From NCBI RefSeq assembly GCF_001761365.1, contig NZ_CP017477.1:890501-954500 (forward strand): a stretch of DNA of 64,000 nucleotides, written 5' to 3'. Position 1 is the first letter of the stretch, and every line of letters starts with the position of its first letter. The notes below the pieces were generated by a model. It did not search any database and had not been told where the DNA came from. It saw nothing but the letters and a program-made list of their open reading frames with translations. Of the stretch, positions 34,646 through 43,122 are shown piece after piece. The translations under genes and the position numbers were made by a program. This DNA is from Polaribacter vadi (lineage in GTDB: Bacteria > Bacteroidota > Bacteroidia > Flavobacteriales > Flavobacteriaceae).

Positions 34646-34675
34646 ATATAAAAAGATAAAATTATCTTTTTATAT
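34646..34675. promoter_or_regulatory. Perfect 30-bp palindrome, probable regulator binding site
   Basis: Arms ATATAAAAAGATAA and TTATCTTTTTATAT (14 bases each) with AA between them, exactly symmetric. It lies between the divergent nirK and rrf2 genes, 16 bases before the rrf2 ATG. Its AAGAT/ATCTT core resembles Rrf2/NsrR-type operators, so the adjacent regulator is the natural candidate. A terminator role is unlikely since no gene ends here. Confidence 0.65.
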
Positions 34676-34691
34676 TAGCCAAAAGAATTTT

Positions 34692-35129
34692 ATGTTATCA
34701 AAAGCTAGTAAATACGCCATTGCTGCAGTTTTATACCTAACCAATAATGCTACAAAAGAGCAAAAAATAGGGTCTAAAATTATTGCAGAAAAATTAGAAT
34801 TACCTGCACCTTTTTTAGCAAAAACAATGCAAGAACTCACAAAAAAAGGTTTAATAAAATCTGTAAAAGGTCCTCATGGAGGTTTTTATTTAAGTAAAAA
34901 AGATAAAGAAAATACAGTTTATGAAATTATTGATTGTGTAGATGATATTACAAAATTTGATCAATGTTACTTAGGGCAATCTGAATGTAGTGAAGAGAAT
35001 CCTTGTGTAGTGCATTATTTGTATGTTCCATTTAAAAATGAGTTACTAAATAAATTTAAAAACAAAACAATTTTAGAAATGGCAACTGAATTTGCAAAAA
35101 ATAATAAATTGAATGAAATTATAAAATGA
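34692..35129 (+). CDS. Rrf2-family regulator with NsrR-like cysteines
   Basis: 145 residues. A winged helix at the N-terminus (LSKASKYAIAAVLYL, IIAEKLELPAPFLAKTMQELTKKGLIKSVKG) is followed by a cluster-binding segment with Cys82, Cys92, Cys99 and Cys105 and His108. The spacing Cys92-x6-Cys99-x5-Cys105 is close to the iron-sulfur ligands of NsrR/IscR, which sense NO or cluster supply. The gene is divergent from the nirK operon, next to a palindrome, and overlaps the next gene by 4 bases. It likely regulates the nitrite island in response to NO; NsrR identity is an inference. Confidence 0.88.
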   Translation: MLSKASKYAIAAVLYLTNNATKEQKIGSKIIAEKLELPAPFLAKTMQELTKKGLIKSVKGPHGGFYLSKKDKENTVYEIIDCVDDITKFDQCYLGQSECSEENPCVVHYLYVPFKNELLNKFKNKTILEMATEFAKNNKLNEIIK

Positions 35130-36340
35130 TTTCCATAAAAAAACAAATTCTAGTAAGCCTTTTCTATTTTTTAATTGCGAGTAGTTTAGGAATTTTACTA
35201 CGCCTTTTTCCTGTAGCCAATGTAAATGCCACCTATAAATATTTAGTTCATACACACTCTCACATTGCACTTTTAGGTTGGGTGTATGTTGCTTTAACAT
35301 CATTAATTTTTCATTTATGTATTAAAGATGATGTTCAAAAAAAGTATTCAAGAGTATTTTGGTGTACGCAAATAACAATTATAGGCATGCTTTTAAGTTT
35401 TCCGATAACTGGGTATGCAGTATTCTCAATTATTTTTTCTACTCTTTTCTTAATTTGCTCTTATTGGTTTTATCTTTTTTTTAGAAAAAATAATACGTGC
35501 GAAAAAAAAAGCTATTCTTATAAATTCATAAATACTTCCCTCCTATTTATGGTGTTTTCTAGCATAGGTCCTTGGGCTTTAGGAATTATCATGAACACTT
35601 TAGGAAACACTTCTCATTGGTATAAAAATGCCATTTATTTCTATTTGCATTTTCAATATAATGGCTGGTTTATTTTCTGTTTACTAGGAATCTTTTTAAT
35701 CTTTATTGAAAAAAACAAGATTAATATTGATACAAAAACACTTTCTACCTTTTATAGAAACTTAACAATCAGTTGTTTTCTTACCTTGTTTTTATCATTT
35801 CTATGGATAAATCCTCCAAAATACATCTTTGTTTTATCTACTTTAGGTGTTATTTTTCAACTGATAGCATTGTTCCAATTTCATCAAATATTAATCGGAA
35901 TTAAATCTCAAATAGCTGAAATTTTAACGCCGTTTTTATATCAATTATTTAAATTTATATATGTTCTTTTTATCTCCAAAATTATACTACAATTTTTGTC
36001 TGATATTCCTTATTTATCAACCCTTATTTCACAAATTATAGATTTTGTTATTGGTTATTTACACCTTACATTTCTAGGTTTGGTCAGTTTAAGTTTGTTT
36101 ATATTTCTTGCCTATTTTAAGTTGATAAAACTATCTGAATTTTGGGTAAAAATTTATCTTCTTGGTTTTATTATTTCCGAAGTTTTAATCTTTTATAAAG
36201 GTTTCTGTAATTGGCAACAATTGTCAATTTTCGAAAATTATTATCTTACACTTGTTTTGGTAAGTGGCTTAATTCCAATAAGTGTTTTTGGAATCTTCTT
36301 TCAAAATATTGTAAAAAGAAGGATTTTAATTAACAAATAA
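35126..36340 (+). CDS. Polytopic membrane protein coupled to the Rrf2 gene
   Basis: 404 residues with about 11-12 hydrophobic helices and little soluble sequence. The conserved-looking His patches HTHSHIALLGWVYV (residues ~43-56) and FYLHFQYNGWF (around residue 178) recall heme-binding helices of oxidase/NO-reductase-like membrane proteins or NnrS; neither identity is proven. It starts within the rrf2 stop (ATGA overlap), so it is translated with that regulator and is probably its main partner or target in NO handling. Confidence 0.7.
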   Translation: MISIKKQILVSLFYFLIASSLGILLRLFPVANVNATYKYLVHTHSHIALLGWVYVALTSLIFHLCIKDDVQKKYSRVFWCTQITIIGMLLSFPITGYAVFSIIFSTLFLICSYWFYLFFRKNNTCEKKSYSYKFINTSLLFMVFSSIGPWALGIIMNTLGNTSHWYKNAIYFYLHFQYNGWFIFCLLGIFLIFIEKNKINIDTKTLSTFYRNLTISCFLTLFLSFLWINPPKYIFVLSTLGVIFQLIALFQFHQILIGIKSQIAEILTPFLYQLFKFIYVLFISKIILQFLSDIPYLSTLISQIIDFVIGYLHLTFLGLVSLSLFIFLAYFKLIKLSEFWVKIYLLGFIISEVLIFYKGFCNWQQLSIFENYYLTLVLVSGLIPISVFGIFFQNIVKRRILINK

Positions 36341-36367
36341 TATCATCAACTTTCACTTTTATTTAAG

Positions 36368-36396
36368 TTGCAACAATATTCTTTTCATTATTTTTG
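36368..36396 (+). promoter_or_regulatory. Complete Bacteroidota promoter: TTG, 18-base spacer, TATTTTTG
   Basis: TTG at 36368-36370 and TATTTTTG at 36389-36396 are separated by exactly 18 bases, the ideal spacing. The TTG also opens the longest frame of the OstA-like gene, so that start is promoter sequence; the real start is the TTG at 36413. Confidence 0.75.
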
Positions 36397-36412
36397 TCGC
36401 AAAACAAACCTT

Positions 36413-38053
36413 TTGAAAAGAATCTTTTTTTTATTGCTGACTTTTTCTACACTATTTTCTTTTTCTCAAACAGAAGAGAAAGAAACAAGAAAAATTGAAT
36501 ACAAAGCTGAAATTCAAGAAGCTGATGAAGAGAAATATCCTGGAGCAACTGTGCTTATAGGAAACGTACAAATGAATCATGAAGGCATTGATTTAACTTG
36601 CCAACAAGCATTGTACTACAGAAAACAAAATTTCTTTAAAGCCATTGGAAACGTTCTTATAAAACAAGGTGATACCATTACTCAAACTAGCGATTATGCA
36701 GATTATGATGCGAATGCTAAACAAGCACTTTCTTGGGGAAATGTAGTCTTGAAAGACCCAACAATGACGTTAACTACAGATACTTTGCAGTTTGACAGAA
36801 TTAATCAAAAATTGTATTACCAAAGTTATGCAACTATAAAAGACGAAACCAATACCTTAAAAAGTAAATACGGAAATTATTATTTAGAAGATAAAAAATT
36901 CATTGCAACTACAAGAGTTACAGTCGTAAATCCTGAACATAATTTAGAATCCGAGCATTTAAATTATTACACAGAAACTGGACATACGTATTTGTATGGA
37001 CCATCCACCATTACAAACACACAAAACGAGAATAGAATTTATTGCGAAAAAGGTTTCTATGATACCAAAACCGATATTTCTCACTTTTTAGACAACGCAA
37101 AAATCTATTCTAAAGAAAGAACGATTGAAGGTGATAGTTTGTATTATGATAAAAAAAGAGGTTTTGCATCTGCCACCAACAATATTCAAATTATAGATAC
37201 CGTTCAAAATTTTATTTCAAGAGGGAATTATGCTGAACTTTTTGAATTGAAAGATTCCTTATACATCATCAAAAAAGCGGTTGCCATTTCAATTATTGAT
37301 AAAGATTCGATGTTTATTCATGGAGATACTTTATTGGTTACTGGAAAACCAAAAAAGCGAATTGTAAGAACCTATCACAATGTAAAAATATTTAAATCGG
37401 ATTTGCAAGGAAAGTGCGATTCTATCCACACAAACCAAACAACTGGCTATACAAAAATGTATAGAAACCCTGTAATTTGGTCGGATCAAAATCAAATTAC
37501 TGGAGACAGTATTTATCTACAATCCAATACAGAAACCGAAAACTTAGATTCTTTAAAGGTTTTTAATAACGCTTTTATTATTTCTAAAGATTCTTTATCT
37601 AAAGACGATTTCAACCAAATAAAAGGAAGAAATATGTATGGAAAATTTCTAGAAAATAAGCTAAAAACGTTGTTTGTAGAAGGAAATGCAGAGTCTGTTT
37701 ACTTTAATAGAAACGAAGAAACTGATGTTTTAGAAACAATTACCAAAGAAATCTCCAGCAATATTGAGTTTGTTTTTGATAATGGCGAAATTGAATCTAT
37801 CAAATATTTAAAAGCTTCAGAAGGTAAAACCTATCCTCCTTCCATGTTTCCTGATGAAGATAGAAAATTAAAAAACTTTATTTGGAGAGAAGATGAACAG
37901 CCTAAAAAAATGGAAGATATTTTTATAGTTGATAAAAATGATGGCAAAAAACCACCCTTAAAAAAGAAGTCTTCTAAAAATTCATCAGCAGTTATTCAAG
38001 ATAAAAAATTAAAGGAGAAAAAGAAAGTTTCAAAGTTGCAAGATAATGAGTAA
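36413..38053 (+). CDS. OstA/LptA-like lipopolysaccharide transport protein
   Basis: 546 residues from TTG 36413 (start KRIFFLLLTFSTLFSFSQTEE; signal peptide). The body holds repeated OstA-type beta-jellyroll strands: VLIGNVQMNHEGIDLTCQQA, AIGNVLIKQGDTITQTSDYADYD and YLYGPSTITNTQNENRIY. These are typical of LptA/OstA modules, which bind and pass lipopolysaccharide through the periplasm. A Lys-rich tail follows. Long multi-module OstA proteins are typical of flavobacteria. The longest frame's start at 36368 overlaps a promoter. It overlaps the aminotransferase gene by 8 bases. Confidence 0.85.
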   Translation: MKRIFFLLLTFSTLFSFSQTEEKETRKIEYKAEIQEADEEKYPGATVLIGNVQMNHEGIDLTCQQALYYRKQNFFKAIGNVLIKQGDTITQTSDYADYDANAKQALSWGNVVLKDPTMTLTTDTLQFDRINQKLYYQSYATIKDETNTLKSKYGNYYLEDKKFIATTRVTVVNPEHNLESEHLNYYTETGHTYLYGPSTITNTQNENRIYCEKGFYDTKTDISHFLDNAKIYSKERTIEGDSLYYDKKRGFASATNNIQIIDTVQNFISRGNYAELFELKDSLYIIKKAVAISIIDKDSMFIHGDTLLVTGKPKKRIVRTYHNVKIFKSDLQGKCDSIHTNQTTGYTKMYRNPVIWSDQNQITGDSIYLQSNTETENLDSLKVFNNAFIISKDSLSKDDFNQIKGRNMYGKFLENKLKTLFVEGNAESVYFNRNEETDVLETITKEISSNIEFVFDNGEIESIKYLKASEGKTYPPSMFPDEDRKLKNFIWREDEQPKKMEDIFIVDKNDGKKPPLKKKSSKNSSAVIQDKKLKEKKKVSKLQDNE

Positions 38054-39233
38054 TTCGAAAGCCGATTTTTACAAACACCAAGCACAAACATCACCTTATC
38101 CATTAGCTATAGAAGTTAGTCATGCAAATGGGAGTTATATTTATGATGTTGATGGAAAAAAATATTTAGACTTTGTTGCAGGCGTTTCTGCCAATAGTTT
38201 AGGACACAATCATCCAAAAGTATCAGAAGCTATTAAAAATCAAGTTGATAAGTACGCTCATGTAATGGTTTATGGCGAATTTATTCAACAACCACAAGTT
38301 GATTTATGTAAACTATTAGCAACTACTTTACCTGAAAATTTACAATCAATATATATTACCAATTCTGGAACAGAAGCTACAGAAGGTGCTTTAAAACTAG
38401 CTAAAAGAGTTACCAATAGATCAGAAATTATTGCCGCAAAAAATTCCTATCATGGAAACACAATGGGTGCCATGAGTGTTTCTGGTGTAGAAAAACAAAA
38501 TGCAGCTTTTAGACCTTTAATTCCTGGATCAAAATTTATTGCTTTTAATTCTGATTTCGATTTGCAACAAATCACCACAAAAACTGCTGCAGTAATTTTA
38601 GAAACCATTCAAGGTGGAGCAGGTTTTATAGAGCCGCAAAAAGATTATTTATCCAACGTAAAAAAACGTTGCCAGGAAGTTGGAGCGTTACTAATTTTAG
38701 ATGAAATTCAAACAGGAATTGGTAGAACAGGAACTTTTTGGGGTTTTGAAAATTACAATGTTGTTCCAGATATTATAATTACAGGAAAAGGTTTGGGTGG
38801 TGGAATGCCAATTGGCGCATTTATTGCTTCTTTTGAACATATGAGCTTATTAAAAGACAATCCTAAATTAGGACATATTTCTACTTTTGCTGGTCATCCC
38901 ATAATTGCTGCAGCTGCTGTTGCTACAGTTACAGAAATTTTGGAGAAAGAGTATCTTTCAGAAAGTTTGCGCAAAGAAAAAATCATAAGAAAACATTTAC
39001 AACATCCTGAAATCAAAGAAATTAGAGGCAAAGGTTTAATGTTGGCTGCCATTGTAGAATCGCCAGAATTAGCTGCAAAAATTGTTCTAAAATGTTTAGA
39101 CAGAGGCTTAATTTTATTCTTCTTGTTGTTTGAAGCAAAAGCCATGAGAATTACACCTCCACTAACAATTTCTGATGAAGAATTGATAGCAGGTTGTCAA
39201 CTAATATTAGAAGTTATCGAAGAAGTTTCTTAA
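38046..39233 (+). CDS. Class III PLP aminotransferase (acetylornithine/ornithine type)
   Basis: 395 residues. The PLP lysine is in ITGKGLGGGMPIGAF, the cofactor Asp in LILDEIQTGIGRTG, and FVAGVSANSLGHNHP and NSGTEATEGALKLAK are present. This is the acetylornithine/GABA/ornithine aminotransferase group. The neighbour genes are not arginine genes, so the substrate is not assigned. Its start overlaps the OstA-like stop by 8 bases. Confidence 0.88.
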   Translation: MSNSKADFYKHQAQTSPYPLAIEVSHANGSYIYDVDGKKYLDFVAGVSANSLGHNHPKVSEAIKNQVDKYAHVMVYGEFIQQPQVDLCKLLATTLPENLQSIYITNSGTEATEGALKLAKRVTNRSEIIAAKNSYHGNTMGAMSVSGVEKQNAAFRPLIPGSKFIAFNSDFDLQQITTKTAAVILETIQGGAGFIEPQKDYLSNVKKRCQEVGALLILDEIQTGIGRTGTFWGFENYNVVPDIIITGKGLGGGMPIGAFIASFEHMSLLKDNPKLGHISTFAGHPIIAAAAVATVTEILEKEYLSESLRKEKIIRKHLQHPEIKEIRGKGLMLAAIVESPELAAKIVLKCLDRGLILFFLLFEAKAMRITPPLTISDEELIAGCQLILEVIEEVS

Positions 39234-39246
39234 AACTAATTCAAAT

Positions 39247-39298
39247 AAAAAATGCGTTAAAGTTATATTCTAAAATATAATTTTAACACATTTTTTTA
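39247..39298. terminator. Bidirectional terminator between convergent genes
   Basis: A long imperfect hairpin (AAATGCGTTAAAGTTATATT paired with AATATAATTTTAACACATTT), with A and T runs, ends the aminotransferase gene and leuB. Confidence 0.75.
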
Positions 39299-39312
39299 TT
39301 GTAATATATTTC

Positions 39313-40368
39313 TTAAATATTCGCTGCTAACCAGTCACCAACTTCTTTAGTTCCGTAACTTTTTGCGCCATCAGATAAATCTTCTGTAACAATTCCTTTT
39401 TCTAAAGCACTATTTACAGCATCTCTAATTGCTTTTCCTTCTGCTTGTAAACCAAAGTTTTCGAACATCATTGCTGCAGATAAAACTGTAGCCATTGGGT
39501 TGGCAATATTTAAACCAGTTGCTTGTGGGTAAGAACCGTGAATTGGTTCAAACAAACCAATATCTGCACCTAAAGAAGCACTTGGCATTAAGCCCATAGA
39601 ACCAGAAATTACAGATGCTTCATCTGTTAAAATATCTCCGAATAAATTCTCGGTAATTAACACATCATAACTATTTGGCCACTGAACTAAACGCATAGCA
39701 ACTGCATCTACAAACTCATAAGAAACCTCCACTTCAGGATAATCTTTTTCCATAGCTTGCACAGTTTCTCTCCATAATCTCGATGTTTCTAAAACATTGG
39801 CTTTATCTACACAACATAATTTTTTAGAACGCGTCATGGCTAATTCAAAACCTTTTTTTGCTAATCTAATTACTTCAGCTCTTGTGTATACACAGTTGTC
39901 AAAAGCTGTTTCTCCATCATCTCTTCTACCCTTTTCTCCAAAGTAAATTCCACCTGTTAATTCACGTAAAAAAACCAAATCTGTTCCTTCAATACGTTCT
40001 CTTTTTAAAGGTGATTTATCTAACAAAGAAGGAAATGTAAACGTTGGACGAACATTCGCAAATAAGCCTAATTTTTTACGCATTTTTAGCAATCCTTGTT
40101 CTGGACGTACTTTTGCTGATGGATCGTTATCGAACCTTGGATGCCCAATTGCACCAAATAAAACTGCATCTGAAGACGCACAAATTTCGTGCGTTGAATC
40201 TGGATAAGGTTCTCCAACTGCATCAATGGCTGCAGCTCCAGTTAAAGCTGGTCTCCATGTAATTTCATGATTGAATTTCTTTGCGATAGCATCTGATACT
40301 TTTACTGCTTGGTCTATTACTTCAGGACCAATTCCATCTCCTGCTAATAATGCGATATTTAATTTCAT
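39313..40368 (-). CDS. leuB: 3-isopropylmalate dehydrogenase
   Basis: 351 residues. It oxidises 3-isopropylmalate in leucine synthesis. The family motifs GDGIGPEV at the N-terminus, RELTGGIYFGEKG, VDKANVLETSRLWRE and FGDILTDEASVISGS are complete. It is the last gene of the leuC-leuD-leuA-type-leuB cluster, separated by a 350-base gap from the previous gene that may contain its own promoter. Confidence 0.97.
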   Translation of the reverse strand: MKLNIALLAGDGIGPEVIDQAVKVSDAIAKKFNHEITWRPALTGAAAIDAVGEPYPDSTHEICASSDAVLFGAIGHPRFDNDPSAKVRPEQGLLKMRKKLGLFANVRPTFTFPSLLDKSPLKRERIEGTDLVFLRELTGGIYFGEKGRRDDGETAFDNCVYTRAEVIRLAKKGFELAMTRSKKLCCVDKANVLETSRLWRETVQAMEKDYPEVEVSYEFVDAVAMRLVQWPNSYDVLITENLFGDILTDEASVISGSMGLMPSASLGADIGLFEPIHGSYPQATGLNIANPMATVLSAAMMFENFGLQAEGKAIRDAVNSALEKGIVTEDLSDGAKSYGTKEVGDWLAANI

Positions 40369-40444
40369 ATAATATAAGCTTTTTGCTTTTTACGATTGGC
40401 TATTCGCACAATAAAAAAGCGACAATTTAATTTCTATTTATTTC

Positions 40445-40463
40445 GACTTCAACAAGTTAAGTC
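40445..40463. repeat. 19-bp palindromic repeat, copy B
   Basis: GACTTCAACAAGTTAAGTC, relative of the repeats at 19856-19874 and 47861-47879, in reverse orientation. Confidence 0.6.
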
Positions 40464-40506
40464 TGATATTTGTATTTTTACTAATATTCTTATTATATTT
40501 TAAAAT

Positions 40507-40556
40507 GTTCTCGATACAATTTTTTCAAAAAATCGAACATCACTCGAACTGACAAT
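40507..40556. repeat. TTCTCGA-type inverted repeat element, copy 1
   Basis: Starts TTCTCGATACAATTTTTT and ends CATCACTCGAACTGACA. The same frame occurs at 48542-48588 (TTCTCGATACAATTTTG ... CACTCGAAGTGACA), and a related hairpin at 42314-42371. Confidence 0.65.
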
Positions 40557-40660
40557 TCTTTTAATCTTTATTAATATTGACCACATAGGAACATAGAAAA
40601 CATAGACTATGTGAACTTTCATTTCTATGTAATCAGTTCTTGATTTTATTCTCAAACAAG

Positions 40661-40712
40661 CTAACTGAAAACTGCTACTGCCAACTGCCAACTGAAAACT
40701 GCCAACTGTAAA
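40661..40712. repeat. ACTG-rich repeat cluster
   Basis: Several copies of AACTG/AACTGCCAACTG follow one another. Similar clusters occur at 27846-27877, 43017-43122 and 48661-48712. It fills part of the 350-base gap before leuB. Confidence 0.55.
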
Positions 40713-40718
40713 CTTATT

Positions 40719-42239
40719 TTATATAATATTCAACATTTTCTCTGTCGCTTTTATAGCAGATACTGTTTGATCTGAATCTAAACCACGTGTTATAAATTCG
40801 TTTTTTTCTCTTTTCCAAGTGATGATTGTTTCACACAAAGCATCAGAATGACTTCCTGGAGGAATACGAACTGCATAATCTATCAAAGCTGGTAATTCTT
40901 TTTTACTATGTGTTTTGTACAACTTTTTTAAGGCGTTCATAAAAGCATCAAACTGTCCATCTCCCTGTGCATGGGCTTCATATAAAACACCTTCAACAAT
41001 TAGTTGTAATGTTGTAGAGGGTTTCATGCCTTTTGCATGTCCTAAAACATAATTTTCTACAACAACGCGTTTCTCAATCGTATCTGAATCTAAAACATCA
41101 GAAATAATATAAGGTAAATCATCTTGAGAAACCACCTCTTTTTTATCTCCTAGCTCTATAATTCTCTGTGTTACTTTTTTTAATTCATCATCATTTAAAC
41201 TGATGCCTAAATCTTGTAAATTCTTTTGAATATTTGCTTTTCCAGATGTTTTTCCTAAAGCATATTTACGTTTTCTACCAAAACGTTCTGGCATTAAATC
41301 GTTAAAATATAAGTTGTGCTTGTTATCTCCATCTGCATGAATTCCTGCAGTTTGTGTAAAAACATTGGCACCAACAACTGGTTTATTTACAGGAATTCTA
41401 AATCCTGAAAATGTTTCTACCAACTTACTAACTTTGTGTAATGCTTTTTCATTGGTTGTGATATTTACATCAACCAAAAAATCTTTAATAACAGCTAAAA
41501 CACTAGCCATTGGTGCATTTCCTGCACGTTCACCCATTCCATTAATCGTTAAATGCAAACCATTTGCACCCGCTTTTACAGCTTCCATAACATTGGCAAC
41601 TCCTAAATCGTAATCATTATGACCATGAAAATCGATATGAATTTCTGGGTATTTTGTGCGGACTTCATCAATATATAAAAACGTTTCTTTTGGAGTTAAA
41701 ATCCCTAAAGTATCTGGCAATAAAATACGTTCTATATTTTGAGTTACTAAAAAGTCTAAATATTCAAAAACATAGGCTTTAGAATTTCGCATTCCATTGC
41801 TCCAATCTTCTAAATACACATTGGTTTTAATATTATTTTTCGCAGCTAAATCTATAGTCGCTTTAATGTCTGCAAAATGTTCTTTTGGTGTTTTTTTAAG
41901 TTGATGTTTTAAGTGATTTAAAGAACCTTTGGTTAATAAATTCTGAACTTTTGCACCAGTATCTAACATCCAATCAATAGATTTTCCTCCATCAACAAAC
42001 GTTAAAACCTCTATTTTATCGATATTATTATTTTCTGATGCCCAAGCAGTAATTTTTTTAACAGCTTGTAATTCGCCCTCAGAAACTCTTGCAGAAGCAA
42101 TTTCTAAACGATCTACTTTTAATTCTTCTAACAGTAATTTTGCAATGGTTAGTTTTTCTGAAACCGAAAAAGACACGCCTGATGTTTGTTCTCCATCACG
42201 CAATGTGGTATCCATTATTTCAATCTTTCTCTTGGTCAT
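40719..42239 (-). CDS. 2-isopropylmalate synthase-family protein
   Basis: 506 residues. The HMGL-like catalytic domain has MDTTLRDGEQTSG at the start, HGHNDYDLGVANV with the metal-binding HxH and substrate residues, and NGMGERAGNAPMA. A C-terminal LeuA regulatory (allosteric) domain runs from about 380 to 506. Together with leuC, leuD and leuB it makes a leucine operon; a citramalate synthase role cannot be excluded by sequence alone. Confidence 0.9.
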   Translation of the reverse strand: MTKRKIEIMDTTLRDGEQTSGVSFSVSEKLTIAKLLLEELKVDRLEIASARVSEGELQAVKKITAWASENNNIDKIEVLTFVDGGKSIDWMLDTGAKVQNLLTKGSLNHLKHQLKKTPKEHFADIKATIDLAAKNNIKTNVYLEDWSNGMRNSKAYVFEYLDFLVTQNIERILLPDTLGILTPKETFLYIDEVRTKYPEIHIDFHGHNDYDLGVANVMEAVKAGANGLHLTINGMGERAGNAPMASVLAVIKDFLVDVNITTNEKALHKVSKLVETFSGFRIPVNKPVVGANVFTQTAGIHADGDNKHNLYFNDLMPERFGRKRKYALGKTSGKANIQKNLQDLGISLNDDELKKVTQRIIELGDKKEVVSQDDLPYIISDVLDSDTIEKRVVVENYVLGHAKGMKPSTTLQLIVEGVLYEAHAQGDGQFDAFMNALKKLYKTHSKKELPALIDYAVRIPPGSHSDALCETIITWKREKNEFITRGLDSDQTVSAIKATEKMLNII

Positions 42240-42313
42240 TGTTTATGAAAAGTAATTGAGGTTTTTCATTTTGATTCTTATTATTAAAATTCTATTTATA
42301 ATAAATTTTATGC

Positions 42314-42371
42314 TGTCTGTTCGAGCGCAGTCGAGAACTCAACTTAGGTCTCGACTGCGCTCGACCTGACA
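42314..42371. repeat. Strong hairpin repeat with 16-bp arms
   Basis: TCGAGCGCAGTCGAGA (42321-42336) and TCTCGACTGCGCTCGA (42349-42364) are perfectly complementary across a 12-base loop, with outer TGTC/GACA pairing. It is much richer in G+C than its surroundings, between the leuA-type gene and leuD. There is no T run, so it is not a classical terminator. Confidence 0.8.
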
Positions 42372-42407
42372 TATTTAATTAAACAAAATTTTATATAAAT
42401 ATCAAAC

Positions 42408-43007
42408 CTAAAAAGGTCTTGTTTCTGCGAAATCAACAATTTCTCCTTCAATATTTTTTAGATAATCAATATCATCAAAACCATTTAACATATTGTCTTT
42501 TTTGTAGGTATTAATATCAAAAGATTCACTTTCTCCTGTAGCTACTAACGTTACAGTTTGGCTTGGTAAATCGACCTTAATTTCTGTTTTTGGATCTGCC
42601 ATAATTGCATCAAACAAGCTATCAGCAAAACCTGCAGAAACTTGCACAGGCAAAACCCCAACATTTAAACAGTTGTTCTTAAAAATATCTGCAAAAGCCG
42701 ATGAAATTACACAACGTAATCCAAAATCATATACAGACCAAGCTGCATGTTCTCTAGACGAACCTGAACCAAAATTTCTACCACCTACCAAAATTTTAGA
42801 ACCTGCATAAATTTCTTTGTTCAAAGGAAAATCTGCTTTTGGTGTTCCATCTTGGTTGTATCTCCAATCTCTAAAAAAGTTGGTATCAAAATCAACACGT
42901 TCTGTCGCTTTTAAAAAACGAGCCGGAATTATTTGATCTGTATCTACATTCTCAATTGGTAATGGATATGCTGTACTTGTTAGTGTTGTAAATTTATCGT
43001 ATGCCAT
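42408..43007 (-). CDS. leuD: 3-isopropylmalate dehydratase small subunit
   Basis: 199 residues. Swivel domain of isopropylmalate isomerase, partner of LeuC. TDQIIPARFLK and GRNFGSGSSREHAAW (loop motif) are present and the length is normal. It lies 114 bases after leuC. Confidence 0.96.
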   Translation of the reverse strand: MAYDKFTTLTSTAYPLPIENVDTDQIIPARFLKATERVDFDTNFFRDWRYNQDGTPKADFPLNKEIYAGSKILVGGRNFGSGSSREHAAWSVYDFGLRCVISSAFADIFKNNCLNVGVLPVQVSAGFADSLFDAIMADPKTEIKVDLPSQTVTLVATGESESFDINTYKKDNMLNGFDDIDYLKNIEGEIVDFAETRPF

Positions 43008-43016
43008 TTTATTTGG

Positions 43017-43122
43017 TATTCAGTCTGCCAGTATTCAGCTGGCAGTCATTATGTTATTAAAATATTATTATGCTTGTAAAGAATCAGTTTTTGACTGTAA
43101 ACTGATACTGTAAACTGCAAAC
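43017..43122. repeat. ACTG/CAGT-rich repeat cluster between leuC and leuD
   Basis: The gap holds inverted and direct short words such as CAGTCTGCCAGTATTCAGC, then GACTGTAAACTGATACTG and TAAACTGCAAAC. It resembles the clusters at 27846, 40661 and 48661. Confidence 0.55.

Noticed and set aside
34646..34675. The palindrome as a terminator.
   Set aside because: No gene ends nearby: both neighbours start here, and a binding site explains the perfect symmetry better.
36368..36412. Longest frame of the OstA-like gene as the true start.
   Set aside because: The first codon is the -33 element of a complete promoter; translation must start further on.
42314..42371. The hairpin as a rho-independent terminator.
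   Set aside because: It has no T run on either side, is unusually G+C-rich and shares ends with other dispersed elements, so it is treated as a repeat.
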